Made by a program: the position numbers and the translations under genes
In this document: positions 23,217 to 36,180 of the stretch, in pieces
Layout of the letters: each line of letters starts with the position of its first letter
Numbering within the stretch: position 1 is the first letter of the stretch
Assembly (NCBI GenBank): GCA_900660155.1
Contig: CABFPE010000731.1
Coordinates: 147,874 to 211,873, forward strand
Reading direction: 5' to 3'
Length of the DNA: 64,000 nucleotides
Origin: Hofstenia miamia
Lineage: Eukaryota > Xenacoelomorpha > Acoela > Hofsteniidae
The notes under the pieces: generated by a model
The model's database searches: none
What the model saw: only the letters and a program-made list of their open reading frames with translations
Told to the model about the DNA's origin: nothing

Positions 23217-23436
23217 CAGGGGCGTACGCAGGATTTTCTGACGGGGGAACATCATCATCATTACCCAAATTTTTGAAAATATTGAGAGAATAGACCCTAA
23301 AAATGCATTTCACTATCCTAGATTTTAAATTTTTCAATTTTTTATGAAAATTTTTTTGACTTATCCAGTCAAAATCAAATTTGGAAACCTGGCGGGGGAC
23401 ATTCCACCATATCCCCCACCCCTGCGTACGCCACTG
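23217..23436. mobile_element. hAT MITE (CAGTGGCGTACG termini)
   Basis: A 220-bp element starts CAGGGGCGTACGCAGG and ends CCTGCGTACGCCACTG, giving inverted termini of the hAT type (CAGNGGCGTA). The flanking 8-mers GGTGCGCG and GGTGCAAA agree at the first five positions, which fits a decayed 8-bp target duplication. The interior is non-coding; a minus-strand frame overlapping it at 23375-23620 is not a gene. Confidence 0.82.
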
Positions 23437-23639
23437 GGTGCAAATCTAACATATTTCTATGACTGCCGAACATCATTTTGTTTGGACTTTGGCATTTCAC
23501 GACATACTTCAACGTTTTAAGTGTGTGTTCCTTTATTGGAAACGACAAATGAATGATTGACCGTAAGATGATGAGTGAATGAAAGGCAATTGCGCACTTT
23601 CTGTTGATGGATGTCGGCAATAATATTGTTCGAATGCTT

Positions 23640-26480
23640 CAATTATATAAAGTGATTCATGTAGGTATTTACATGTAAATTCCTATGCATAACTATTGAT
23701 ATACACTGAGTGTGGGGGGCAGATGAAGGAAAATATTCCAACACATATTTGCTGTTTGCTGTAATGTTTGCAGCTATTAACAGCAGTCCTGTTTAGAGCT
23801 TTGCCAATATCACTTTAGGACTGCTTTTATTTATTAGCCAATAATGAATAATTGTTATTAATACAATTTGAAATTTCACAAGAAAGTTAAATTTTTTCGT
23901 AGTACTTTTAGATTTTGTTCCTTTTTTCTTTTACTTCTTAAAATCTGTAAAATTTGATTTGAAAAAAATTTGTCGTCCAATTTTGAATGAAAATTTACTA
24001 CTATGCCATCTATTGATAAAATTTAGAGCATAATGAATTCTAATATGCAATTTCTAAACATTTTTAATGATGTAATTTATACTTCAATATAGTTCTTCTA
24101 TTTTGTGCTCTCTGCGTTTAAGTAATTGATCATTATTTAAAAGAAAGCATCAAATATTACATGGCGATATTCCAATAGAAAAATGCTATTTTCCAAGATA
24201 TTGCAATTTAGAAAAGCTTAATAGTGCAGTCTTAAGCTACGTCTTCTAAACAAGTTTTAGCTTCAAGATGGAAAAATAATTTTTGCTCTAGCTTTTATTC
24301 TAATGGGGTCCTTGAGTCAAAATATTTCTATACTTTTTCAAAGGAAAATGACGGTTTTTCGAATGTTTTGCCTAATTATGTTGTTGCAAATTTTAAATGT
24401 AAAAATGTCATTTATTGGGTAGACCTCTTAGCTTCAAAAGGAATACAATTTTTTTGCTCTAGCGTTAATTCTAATGGGGTCCCTGAGTCAAAATATTGCG
24501 TCTATGCTTTTTCAAAGGAAGTGTTGGTTTTTTAAATGTTTGACCTAAATTAGTTCTAACATTTTAAACATTATGAATTATCGTTCGTTTGTATTTTACA
24601 TGACATATTTGGAATTAAAATAAATCAAATTCAAGTAAATCTGATCCTACAAATGATTGTGGCGACAATATTTTGCATTTAACATTTGAATCATGTGCAT
24701 AATTCAGTATGAATTCATTAGAATATAGAAAATTTGAGGCTGAAAGTACTAATATTATTTAAGTTAATAAATTTTTTAATCTCCGTTATTATAGTGAATC
24801 ATATAAATATGTATATATTTCAGCTGTAATTAAAATTTTTATAGAAATATATTGCTTGTTAATTTACTCTTATCTTGAAGCCTTGACTGATTTCAGTTAT
24901 TTCAAGCTAATATATTATTTAATGGCTGATAGATTTTAAGTCTAATTTCATTTTTTGACAGTACTAACAAATTTTTTATTGCAAAAAAACGCTGATGATA
25001 TTATTTACATTTAATCGGAGTGATATTAATTCCAATAATTAATTATTAATTCCATAATTTTAACTAATCAATTCTCTTAAATTTTAGTATTCACTAATTA
25101 TGTAACTAGACTTATGCAGGTCAACTTCAGTCCAATGCAATAATTACTCGTACAAGTAGAGCATTTGTGTGAAATGTTTTCCAAACGTTCACTATAAAAA
25201 TATGATAAATTTTTCGCCATTACATTTGCTTTGAAATTGGTTGTTCAAAAATTTAGCAAAATATTTTAGCATTTTACAGCAAATGAAGTGAAGCAGATTT
25301 TTGGAAAAAGTGGATATCAGAGTAAGAAGTTTAGAAAAACATTTAAGCTAAGCGTAACAATATATATAGTTTTTAACGTACTTTAAACAATTTATTGTCA
25401 AAATATTATTTTGTTTATTATGAATAACATCATCATATTTGAATAAAATTTTTACAAAATCAACATTTCTAGTAACCAAAGAGATATTAATAATTGCTAC
25501 TTCTTCCATTAGTTCCTTAAAGTAGCTCGTTATATATAATAGTAATCTATGGGAAAAGTGTTTTTCGCCTCATTAGCCTTTCACTCACAGGTGCCGTTTA
25601 TGATATGGTATCATTAGTGGGGCGGTAAGAATTTTCGTTAGGTGTGGGGGTTGTGGGGCAAGGTACATATTTTACCTAACATACAAAATAATTACGAGTA
25701 CTTTTAATGTTTAAATTATAAAATGTACGAAAATTTTTTCTGCTATTTCAATTTTAGGCGCCACTGGGTACCATACCATTATGTACCATGCTAGTGCTAG
25801 GAATACTATAATTGTATAGGTAGAAAACGAATTTATGGTAATTATAGATGTCAAACTTAAAAGTATGGTTGCGCTGTAATTTGAAAACCATAAATTTATT
25901 GTTACATATACAGTAATTATATTGAGTTTCAAGAAATTCTAGAGTTTTATATTTACAGTAATTCCATGGGTAAGTATTTATTTTACACTGTTTTGAACAA
26001 AAAAACAACATTTTGATAGAATCACAATTTGTAAGTGTTGTGCAAAATTTAGTAAGCAGCTTTATTTGATAGAAAACACAAATACTAAAGATGAAGTTGT
26101 TTCCTATTTGTAATAGTAGATGGCAAACAAATACTAACTATTAATTTGTTTCCATTTTAAACAAAGCGAGTTGTATTGGAAAACAAACAAAAAATTGTTT
26201 TATTTCAAAATTTTTTTCTGAATGTTTCAAAATCGTTCTGCAAACTAGTTAATTGCTTGTGATCTCACTACAATTCCATGTTATATAAAAATTGTTGCTT
26301 GCGAATTTCAGCTTGCAATTTGATATTTACTTTGCGAAATATTAGAAATCACGTTATTAATTTGCTATTACACGTGTATCCTAGATGCATTTTACGATCA
26401 TTCACCATCTATTATATAATGGCGATGTTGCATAGACAGAACTTAAAATATTGGAATTATGAAGGGCTAACAAATTTCAA
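23640..26480. other. AT-rich stretch, mostly featureless
   Basis: No gene is recognised. It contains a diverged direct duplication (24256-24383 and 24427-24556). At about 25590-25766 a weak candidate transposon end appears: GGCGCCACTGG, inverted CCAGTGGCGCC, is hAT-like, but no convincing partner or target duplication is seen. Confidence 0.6.
24256..24556. repeat. Diverged direct duplication, period ~171 bp
   Basis: The two copies, 24256-24383 and 24427-24556, share TTAGCTTCAA, TTTTGCTCTAG, ATTCTAATGGGGTCC, GAGTCAAAATATT and TTTTTCAAAGGAA in the same order, with roughly 80% identity. Neither copy codes for protein. Confidence 0.8.
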
Positions 26481-26499
26481 ATAGGCATATAGCTTAGGT

Positions 26500-27205
26500 C
26501 AAAACTAATGAGACTTTTGGGCAAAATGGTGCCCGTTATAGATGTCCGTTTTATACGAAACGTGTTCATCATAGGAAAATGCCGTCAAAACAAGAAATGC
26601 TGCAGACATAGTGGCCATGATACCGACTAACTTTCACGTTCGAAATGCAATCAACCTGCCAGCCAATTAAGATCACAATTGTCATAGTGCGTCCCCAAAA
26701 TGAGTTTTTAATCAAAACGCAACCAACTTGAAATTCTTTTCAAGTCTAGCATTACAGATAGCGAAACGTTACTGGAATTGTCGGAATGTCCAGGAGCACA
26801 TTCTTCAGGAATTATTCAGTGCTTTCATCAGGAGGGTCGCTCGCTAGACAACCTGGAGGTGGCCGACCTAGGAAATTAGACGTTGAAGATTGAATGGTTT
26901 TGACAGGAATAGTGCTGAAAAACCAACTCTCTTGACGAAAAAATCACTCATCGGTTTAGCGAAAAACAGCCAAGACTGTTTGCACGATCACCATCCAGAG
27001 AAGCCTCCGTATTTCCGGAGTGGTGAAGAACTTGCCCAAAAACGTTCCCGCGATTTCGCCGTTACAAGAACAAAAAAGACTAACATTTTGTAATGAATGG
27101 ATCAACTACCATTTTCAAGATTTTTTTCTCATGGACGAGTTCTTGTTCCAGCTTCACTGGAATACCGTACAATCCAGTAAAACCAAGTTAGCGTTTCGTA
27201 AGTAA
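26500..27205 (+). mobile_element. Tc1/mariner-type transposase remnant
   Basis: Pieces of a transposase are visible in shifting frames. Around 26770-26870, ETLLELSECPGAHSSGI is followed by RQPGGGRPRKL, the GRPRKL motif that separates the two DNA-binding helix-turn-helix domains. Around 27020-27205, NLPKNVPAISPLQEQKRL is followed by FCNEWINYHFQDF and LMDEFLFQLHWNT, which resembles the catalytic region with the second acidic block of Tc1/mariner proteins. Stops and frameshifts break it, for example after the GRPRKL motif. Terminal repeats are not identified. Confidence 0.72.
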
Positions 27206-27582
27206 AAGTTTCACTACAATTGCGAACCTCTAGCACACGTTAACAAATCGCTCGTTACAATCCTTATTAGCAAATTTTCGCTCATTTATCGCTGATTACA
27301 CGCATCTGTTTAAGATTTAATAACGCCATCTATCAAATTATTCATTAATATTCTGTTACGTACTAAACATGGCTGCTTCTTTGTAGAACACGTGCTTTGT
27401 GTTAAAAGTATTCAATTTTAGCGTTTTTAATACTTTAGGCTTTAAATGTTTATAATTATGAATTAATAATTATTTAACTTATTGAAAAAATGTAAGAAAA
27501 TTAATTTTTTACTAAAAATTTATTGAAAATAAATTTTATTGAATAAATTTAAAGTTAAATTTAAAGGCATCCATGTTGCATG

Positions 27583-27830
27583 TTATTTTATTTGATTCCC
27601 TAGTTTGAAAACTTGGATAATCTTGGAAAGTTCTTGAATAAATCTTGAATCTTGGATTTCTTGCAAAGATCTTCCAACAAGTTTCTTAAAAGAACTTGAT
27701 AAGAAATATATTCTTTGGATTTCCTTCAAAGTTCTTGAATATTTCTGAAGGGGTTTAAGAAAAAATATTTTATTGAACTTTTTTTTCAATAATCTTGAAT
27801 GTTTTTTAAAGAAAAGTTATTAGAAATAAG
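27583..27830. repeat. TCTTGAA-rich low-complexity patch
   Basis: The words TCTTGAA, CTTGGAT and TTCTTGAAT recur in a loose array, probably a degenerate short tandem repeat. The 68-residue minus-strand frame across it has no recognised motif. The stretch 27831-28650 that follows is featureless. Confidence 0.45.
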
Positions 27831-28656
27831 AGGTTCTAACACATTATCAGGTAAATGAAATTTCTACAGCATATATAAAAATATAATGTATTGAAACTTA
27901 CAAGTACTGCTTTATATTTCGTATATCGCACAAGTATTGCAATACATGTAAGATCATTAATAATTTCTTGTAATCTTTAAGATTCTTTTAAGCCTTACAA
28001 AACATTGAATGGTTTTGAAACTCATGTAAATTGGACAAAGAATAAATAGCATTCTAATAAATGTTATAAATTATTTAAATCAAAATAATGCTGAGAACAG
28101 GGCAATAAAGGGGGTCATGATCACGACATCGAAAACCCCTTCCTCCGGATCCGGCTCTAATTTATATGTGTTTTTTAAAATGAAATCAAAAGTGGTATGC
28201 ATTAGAATTTTAATAGAATCGGATAGAGAACGGTGGAATTACAGACATGTTGTTGAGCTCAAAATCATTTTGCATGATGTTCCTTAAAATTCCCGCAATT
28301 TCGTAAATTCCAATTGCATTGAAATGTTCATGTAGGTCAAAATTTCGCAGTTATGAAGTTTTGCATTATAGAAAAGTGAATAAGGGCTATAAATATATAA
28401 TTTCGAAGATTGATGGTGGTGCATAATGAAATCTTTCAGCAGTTCATAATTGGTCACTTGTTAATTTTCTTGTAAATATATAAAGCTGTTTGGAATATGA
28501 GGCGGAGAGTTCTAAATTTGTGAAGTGCGAATTTTTTTGGAACATCTAACACTGACCATCAACGTTTAAAATTAAGTTATTAGAGCTTTGTTATGCGTCA
28601 AATTTATTATTAACTAATTAACTAATTATTTACTGAACTGAAACTCAATTGAATGT

Positions 28657-28682
28657 TATATATATATATATATATATATATA
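28657..28682. repeat. (TA)n microsatellite
   Basis: A clean TA run. Directly after it (28683-28790) the word GG(C/G)(A/G)CTGGATAC or GGCTTTGGATAC recurs three times, a weak short repeat. The frame 28649-28885 read through this run is not considered a gene. Confidence 0.92.
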
Positions 28683-28924
28683 CGGGCTTTGGATACAAAA
28701 TTTTAAAATATCTACAAGGCACTGGATACAAAAAAAATATTTACAGGCGCAAGATATATGGCAGAGGGCGCTGGATACTTATCAAAAAAATTTTACAAAA
28801 AATTTTCGAATCATGTTTTCCTGAAGAAAAGGGCTCTTTGGATAAGGAATCGATTATTCTACCATTGAATGAAAAATCTGCATAATCAAATTAACAAGCA
28901 GCACTATACATTTGGTTTGCTCAA

Positions 28925-29027
28925 AAACTGCTCGTTTTGGGCTCGTTGAATATCCAATACTCTGATCAAGCTCGGATCGGCTCGGCTCGGATCGTCTCAT
29001 TAGAAGCTCGGCTCGTTGACAAGTCTG
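28925..29027. mobile_element. hAT-like terminus rich in GCTCGGCTCG
   Basis: The segment ends GAGC-type repeats with GGCTCGTTGACAAGTCTG; inverted, this is CAGACTTGTCAACGAGCC, close to widespread hAT termini (CAGNCTTG-CAACGAGCCGAGC). Internal GCTCGGATCGGCTCGG repeats support a non-autonomous end. No second end is found. Confidence 0.5.
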
Positions 29028-29039
29028 CACAGGTAAAGC

Positions 29040-30890
29040 TAGTTGTGCCTCATCTTATAAGCACAAGAGCTATTTCTCATATCAATACTCGTTAACCAGT
29101 AGCAACAAGTGTATTTACGTTAATTTTATTGTTGGCTTAATTGACGATTTTCAGTGCCATCTGCTCAACGTGTTGTTTTGGATTGACTAAGTAGCGTGAA
29201 TCAAGAAAGCTTATAAATGCTCAAAATTTGATTGATTACATTTACAATGTATCAACATTACAATTACAAAAACATACGGTCAATTGAACTAGTCTTTACA
29301 AATATTTGAAGATATTTATATGAAAAACATTGAAATTGATGTACTTATCCAATATCTTGCGTACTATCATAATTATGAATTATCATATCTACATGCAAGA
29401 TGGCAATTAATTGATTTTTCCTATTTGCTTAAAACTCATTTTTGAACAATTCTGTTTGGAATTTCTTGGTCTTGAAAAACAGGCAAATTTTCAAAAATAT
29501 AATTTCATGCAGCTTAAGTTTAACTTTGTTTATAAATAGATCGATCTTTTCATGTGCGGTCTTCGTCATAAATTTTAAAACAATTTTTTTGCATTATGTA
29601 AAGAATAGATACATTTTCGTGAAAATATGGTGAAAACTCGTAATTTATTAGTTAATACCTCGCATTCGTTTTTTTTCCGGTTCAACCACGACCATTTTCA
29701 AACTGCAACTGTTCTATATATTGAGTAAAAGTAATAATTTCCACATTTATTTCATATCATTGGCTTCAGTTATAATCTTCTTAATTTTGCAAAATCGGAC
29801 AACTAGTGTCTTGTAGGGTATTCAATGTACATGCGTCTGGATTAGGGCTGTGAAAGTAAGATATTTTAGATACCCGTACCGTAAGGCTTAACTTCAAGCA
29901 CTAATGTATTAATCAATCTAAATTTGTTCCGTGCAGTGACTCTAATTTTGGTAGAGCTACGCCAGCCGGTCTTCTTAAATTCCATATCGTGCACCTGCCC
30001 AATACCTGCAATTCGTATGTCCATTAGTCCACACTATGTGTATTTTAAATAAAAATTTTTCAAACCATAAACTATCTTTAAGTCAACCAAGTATATTTAT
30101 ACTACTTCATAAGATATTGTCTTAAGCAAAGCACAGCTAAATGATATCTTGTAATCATTACTCAATTTGGTGCAAAAAACTAAATTTCAGAATTTCCTAT
30201 CATGAAAAATATTTATACTTTTAAAAATAATACGGGTGCAAAGTTACAAAAAAATTAAGTTCTTTTGGAAAAATATAAACTATTCATTGTTTATAGTGCT
30301 TAAAGAGGTTTTTCTGCGCAGAGGGTCGGATATTATACCATTAAATACCCATTTTTCTATGATTTTTTCATGCTAAAGTGCATACATCGAAAAAATTAAC
30401 TAAATAGATGTATGTACTTTTTAAAACAACAGCTTTTTTCAAAATTACTATTAGAATTCATACAATAGGTTTTGCCTTTAGATCTGTAATACTTTTAAAG
30501 TTTAAATGTATAATTTTTTAATGCTCACGTTGGCTTCTAAAATATAATGATATTCTTAAAAATTGTTGATAAAGATGTGTATAAGAGACAAAATGCTAAT
30601 AACATTTTTTTGGAAAAATAAAATACAAATTTTAGTAATCTAGTAGCAATTTCATTTGAACCATATTGCTATTTAGCATAACACTTAAGATTGTTGAAAA
30701 ATTTTTGCGACTAATTAAAGAGTTTTCTAAAAATATGATCTAATTACACATTAAGGCGCCCTTTGATTAACCCCACTGCATTTTACCAAAACTGCTTTAG
30801 TTACAGATGCACTACTCAAATTTCAAAATAATGTTAAACTAAATTAGGGAAACCATGTCTGATGGTTCGCAATTTCAAAAAAGCCGAAAC
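29040..30890. other. AT-rich stretch with no recognised gene
   Basis: No motif, repeat unit or RNA gene could be supported here. Confidence 0.6.
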
Positions 30891-30894
30891 ATGA

Positions 30895-32200
30895 GAACTT
30901 AGAGCAGTCCATGTTGCGTTGTTGAAGAAAAGGGATAGGCAATTTCTGCCATTTTATAGACTAAGCGCCTCTTTTGTCAGTCCTAATGCCATTCGGAAAA
31001 GACAGCGTCTGAAATTAACTTGGTCGGGTCTATGACTTGCTTTGTTTGTAGCCGTTTTATTGGCCCTACGTGTGACCCATTAACAAATGAATATAGACAT
31101 TCTTGTGAAATGAACATATTTGTTAGAAGTTCATGTTAATTTTTTCTTTTGTCTTTTTTGAACCATGTTCTTCAATTTTGGTATGCCAAAATAAGCAGAA
31201 GCTTGCCTAATCCCATTGCTCTCTCGATCTCAATTGTCTACAGTTGTTACATGCAATGTATTTGTGTGGAGGAAATCCAACATAGGAGACATCTTAGTAA
31301 CATTACCAATTTGCAGCAGTCAAAGAGCCGTGATATAGTTTCGCCAGTACTAGATTTTTTACTGTTTTGCGCCACCAACAACTTGCTATTGCGTGGTGAA
31401 AAACAATTTGTGGAATAGATGAAACTTTTGAAACATCAACTGCAGGTTATGGTAAGACGGTAGATGAAGGTATCTTTCACAATGTGATCTGGCTCTGATA
31501 TGAAAGTGCGGAAAAACGTTGAAAGATCACATAGCAAACCTAAAGCTTAATGCAACATATCAAATGAGCTAGTTGACATTACTGCAAATTGTGTTGTCTC
31601 AGACATTTTACAAGAAGCGAACACAAGTGGAGTATTTGCCATTATTGCAGATGAAATCTCAGATATGTCTCGTTTTAAGCCCTTATCAGTTAATGTACCC
31701 TATATTGGAAACAAAGATGAAATCAGAGAAGACTTCTTTTTATTTCATTGATCAGCCTTGGTGCTCAGTCGATTGTGGATGCCATTCTTGGTAAATGCAC
31801 GAATCATGGACTTGATCTTTCGTTATTAGTAGGGCAAGACTATGATGGATGCAGCACAATGGCGGGTCACGTAAATGGCGTTTGTCTATTTGCTGGTCAA
31901 AATAATCTACTATTATCGAACCAATGAGCCAAATACTGCAGAAAGTCAAAGCAAGCATGTAGTTCATGAGTGCCAATGTTGAACAGCTAATGGTATTTTT
32001 GATGTTGCCTGTCAAATTCTTGGCACAAGTGATTTCCCAATCCCATGATAATCTGTGAGATAAATAATGTTGGCAAGTCCATCCTTATCTTGACGGCCTT
32101 TTTCAAACACTTGAAATGTTTTACAGAAAATATTAAGTTGTTTTACTTATGAAAGCGGTACAAAAGGAAGCTATTGGACGGAATGATGTGGTTAGAATTT
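30895..32200 (+). mobile_element. hAT transposase remnant (ZMYM/TTF-type)
   Basis: Blocks of a hAT-superfamily transposase of the kind annotated as 'zinc finger MYM-type 1-like' occur in order on the + strand. CFVCSRFIGPTCDPLTN at about 31035-31085 resembles the N-terminal TTF-type finger. SRDIVSPVLDFL ... NNLLLRGEKQF at 31290-31410 corresponds to the 'L-x-x-Q-x-I-x-L-R-G' block. FAIIADEISDMSRFKPLS at about 31640-31690 carries the family's catalytic D-E-x block. GLDLSLLVGQDYDGCSTM at about 31810-31860 matches the conserved 'G-Q-x-Y-D-G-A-x-x-M' block. Several frameshifts and stops lie between them. The dimerisation domain and terminal repeats are not seen. Confidence 0.8.
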
Positions 32201-35200
32201 TCCAAATATTTAATATCTAAAATGTTAGTACCAAAGTTAAGTTATACGTGGAATCATGTAATGAAGATATAAAGCAATGATGGTCCGCAATAAAAAAAAA
32301 TAAGAATATAGTTATAACATAACATATAACTTCCACTACACCAGACTTTTCAAAGAGGCTGAGGAATAATTCTTGTGCTCAACAATGAGTCACCACTGCT
32401 TAACTTACTTGGTTGTACTGCCTGCTAACAACAGAGAGTTAATAACATTCTAAAGCAATGTATTTTAGAAACTTTCTGCTCTTGTAAAGGTTGGATTAAT
32501 CTAAAAAACCAATAACATTTAGATACATGAAATTTATCAGAAAAAAATATTTTCTCCTTGATTTGTCATTGAGTAGATTGTGCTAGCAATGCATATACAT
32601 TGAATTCAATTGATTTAAGAAATTGTAGCAGTACTTAAATTAAGTGCAACAAATTTGAGTTAGGAGGTTGTAGCATAGCACAATGGGTCCCAACTGTAAG
32701 TGAAATGCAAGATATGAACCTGCATATAGAATGTTGCACCCTGATGGCTAAGCTAAGATGTGAGTAAATATTACCCCTATCAAAAATTCCTGGATGCTGT
32801 GTAAAAAAATGAATAACTTAGGATAGGTGTTGTAGAGAAAAAACATAAAGTTGGTAAATGCAAGCATGGACTCTGTTTCCAAATGACCACATTTGATTTG
32901 TGGTCATTTATTTGATTAATATAAAATGAAGTGCATATGGATTTCTTAGCTTATTAAAAACATAGCAATATTAGGAAAGATTTGCAAAAGCAAATTCATT
33001 AAACAAAACCATTTCATCCAATTAAAGAAATTCAATACAACAAAGGAATTAGTAAGAATAATGTCTAGTAAATCAGATAGAATTAATTAATATTAATTTA
33101 TGCAATAAATAGCAAAAATTTTATAGAAAACATGCCTTCTGGGCAGTATATGAAGTGAATGACTAAAATATTTGTCTATTTTGTTGCACAACTGTTTACT
33201 GATGTAAATTCATTGGGTATATTATTCTAAAAATATTAAAATTTGGAAAATATGCATTGTTCAGAATCATATTCCGGTGTTTCTGCACCCATACAAAGTG
33301 ATTTCATATAGCTGTTGCTAAATATCTCTATTGTCAAAATATAGCCTATACAAATAGTTACAATACCAATATAATAGTAATGGGATATTGGAATGTCAAT
33401 CTTCTAAATGATAATGAAAAAGTAAACTTAACAATCTTCATAATTCTTTCAATATTTTGTCAATAAATAAAAAATTCCTTCTATAATCCATGCTTAAAAT
33501 TCCAACACTCATTGACTATTTCATGATATCTGAAAATGTGTCTTTTTATAATTATTTTTGCTTTGAATTTCGATAATCAAATCATTGTGATATACTTACT
33601 TATTTGAATATACTAAAAGTAAGTAAACCAACTAAATCTTGGAAAAAATATGAGAAAAATAAACAGGAAGTGTCATAAAACTTTGTCAACATTTAAAAAG
33701 TGAAAGCTAGAATTCGACATACTCATCATTAACACCTAATGAAGTGCTATCAAACGTTACATAAACTTTACTTTTCTATTTGGACATATGTTGCCCAGAA
33801 AAATATATCCTCTCATTCACTAGTGCAGCCAGGGGGCCATGATGCCATGTCCTACTTGGGTTGGTCAGCCATATCCTGTTTTGCCTTTTTTGATTCTTTC
33901 CTGCCCCTTCATAAGCACACCCTCTATTCCCATCCCTCAGTTAAGAATATTTGATGGTGAATTTCTACCTGTCTTCTTTTTTGGGATTTTGAGTTAAAAT
34001 TCTTGGTTTTGGTTTGCTTCAGCTTGTTTGAAAAAAATGCATTACAGAAAAATAAATGCAGCAACAATTTTTCAACATAAAATTGCTTTGTATTGTAGCA
34101 TAATCCAAAATGAATTAAGCTACTAAAGAAAATAGTCAGTCAAGAAGAACTAAGATCAAACTTAAATGTGATTAAAATTAAATTAGAAAAATTAATTATC
34201 ATCTTAGATTAATTTTGTATTATGCAACTAAGAATTATCAGTGAAAAGATTATAATTAGTATTTGTTGATTCCACTAATTTGCAAAACCAAGGGGGTGAA
34301 TTCACTTCCATTATTTTTAGCAATCTTGGCAGATGAACTATTTGAAATTTGAAATCAACAGGTAATTTTTGAATTAACTATAAATAGAGCTGAATTTATT
34401 GTAACAATTGTTGAAGAAAATTCTTTGGAATTCTTATCTTTAGTTTGATTATTGTTTAATTATTAATTATGATGTTCAGCTAAATGGTTGGTGTTTAGTA
34501 GTGGCAAGGATCCCATAGTGAGAACAATTCTAGGTTCCTTGTTCCAGGCCATGAGCCTGCATTTAAGTTAGGGATATGATTATGAGTTTTTATTTTCTTT
34601 TAGCTAACTATTGATCCTTTCTTACATGTACAGATGATAATGAATTTGATACCAGTCTAGTAAACCAAATGTAGGATATTGTATTTATATTAAATTTGGA
34701 TCCAAATTAATTACTATAACATGACTGATAATGTGACCTTGTATGTATCAATTATTACATGTAGGTTAGGAAGCTGCTATCTATATATAATATTTACAAG
34801 GCCAATATATTTCAGTAATGGCTAATTACATAATTAATTAAGCAGCTAGTGACAATTGAGGTTGAAAGTATATAGTACACTTTGCAAATTGAGACTAAGT
34901 CAAGTTGTGTTGAGCCTTGAGTAAGTGCCAAGCAAGGATAGGGTACACATAAGTTATTTCACTGAGCTGAGAGGCGGAACTTATTCATTGGAAATGCAAA
35001 GAAGTGGTTGTTACTTGATTTGGAGATCAGCTTCAGGCAGATGCCCAAACATTAACAGCTGGCAAGGATGCTGCAAGAGTTCATCACCTAAATAGTGTTT
35101 GCTATACCATCCATTAATTAAAGTTACTGGAGTTTGATAATATAGAAGCTAAGCATTTTAGTATTAGTACATCTCTATCTGCTAGTATACCATATGGATT

Positions 35201-36180
35201 ATAGTAGCATAATGGAGAAATTGGATATCAAAGCCTAGTAGAGGAGGCTACAGTATTGAAATATAAGTTTAATATTAAGCATGCTATAGTTCAAAATACA
35301 TAATTTTTTCTTAAATTTCTATTTTTACAGGTGTCTCTACAGTGTATTTCTTTTCTACCTTTAACTCATGTCATAGTAATTGGTGTTCTTGTCCATTGAC
35401 TAAGGTCTCTTGCTTTTTGCATGAACTAAAATCAGGCTCCTTGCTTTTGCTTCTGGTCATATTTGCTTTAAATAATATTTGAAGCAGCATCTCAACCAAG
35501 GGTGAGAGATCACTAAGGATTTGTTGTAGTTTATTGAAGTATTTGATAGTGGGATGAATTAATTGAATTAGCAGATACTCCAAGAAATAACCTGATACAT
35601 GTACAATATCAGAGTAAGACAAATCTTCATAACCTTTAGCTTAACTACAGTTGTTTCTGGTGATGCCTAAACAAAATATTGGGCTTCCACCACTGAATTC
35701 ACTTTATATTAAAAGCATAATGTTGACATTATTTCATATCATTGTTATCTTCTGTCACACACCTGATATTATGATAGTATACATAAAGAAAATACAATTA
35801 TCACAGCTTTTACCTACGGTATATATGATAGAACCAAATATATTTACCATTAGTGATTATGACTACTGGCTACATCTTGTTTTCTAGAGCAATTTCTACT
35901 TAGTGCTAACAGAATTATGAAGCATTAGTAAGAATTTTTCAGATTTGGGCATAAGGTATTCAACACTACCCAACCCTTTGTCAGGTATCAGGCCAGCTTA
36001 GAGCATAATAATTTGAATTTTGAGCATGTCTGGTACATTCAGAGAACAGGCTACATCAGGTAATTGTTGGTTATCATAATATGGAGAAAATGCCACATTT
36101 AAGATTTATTTTTTGCAATTCATGAGTATTTTGTTATTTGAGTCAGCTGAGGTCAGGTAAGTGACTTGATAGTCAGATAG
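32201..36180. other. CpG-poor stretch with no recognised gene
   Basis: Nearly 4 kb with very few CG dinucleotides and many TG/CA, unlike the flanks. No gene family is recognised; frames at 33739-33954 (+) and 35371-35622 (-) have no known motif. A segment at about 35436-35475 resembles 45690-45728 in direct orientation (about 33 of 40 bases), outside the inverted arms described next. Confidence 0.6.

Noticed and set aside
25590-25766. Possible hAT MITE (GGCGCCACTGG end)
   Set aside because: Only one end is convincing; no matching partner or 8-bp duplication.
28649-28885. 78-residue plus-strand frame
   Set aside because: It begins in the (TA)n run and passes through a short repeat; lysine-rich but without a motif.
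35371-35622. 83-residue minus-strand frame
   Set aside because: No domain recognised; it lies in CpG-poor DNA with many chance frames.
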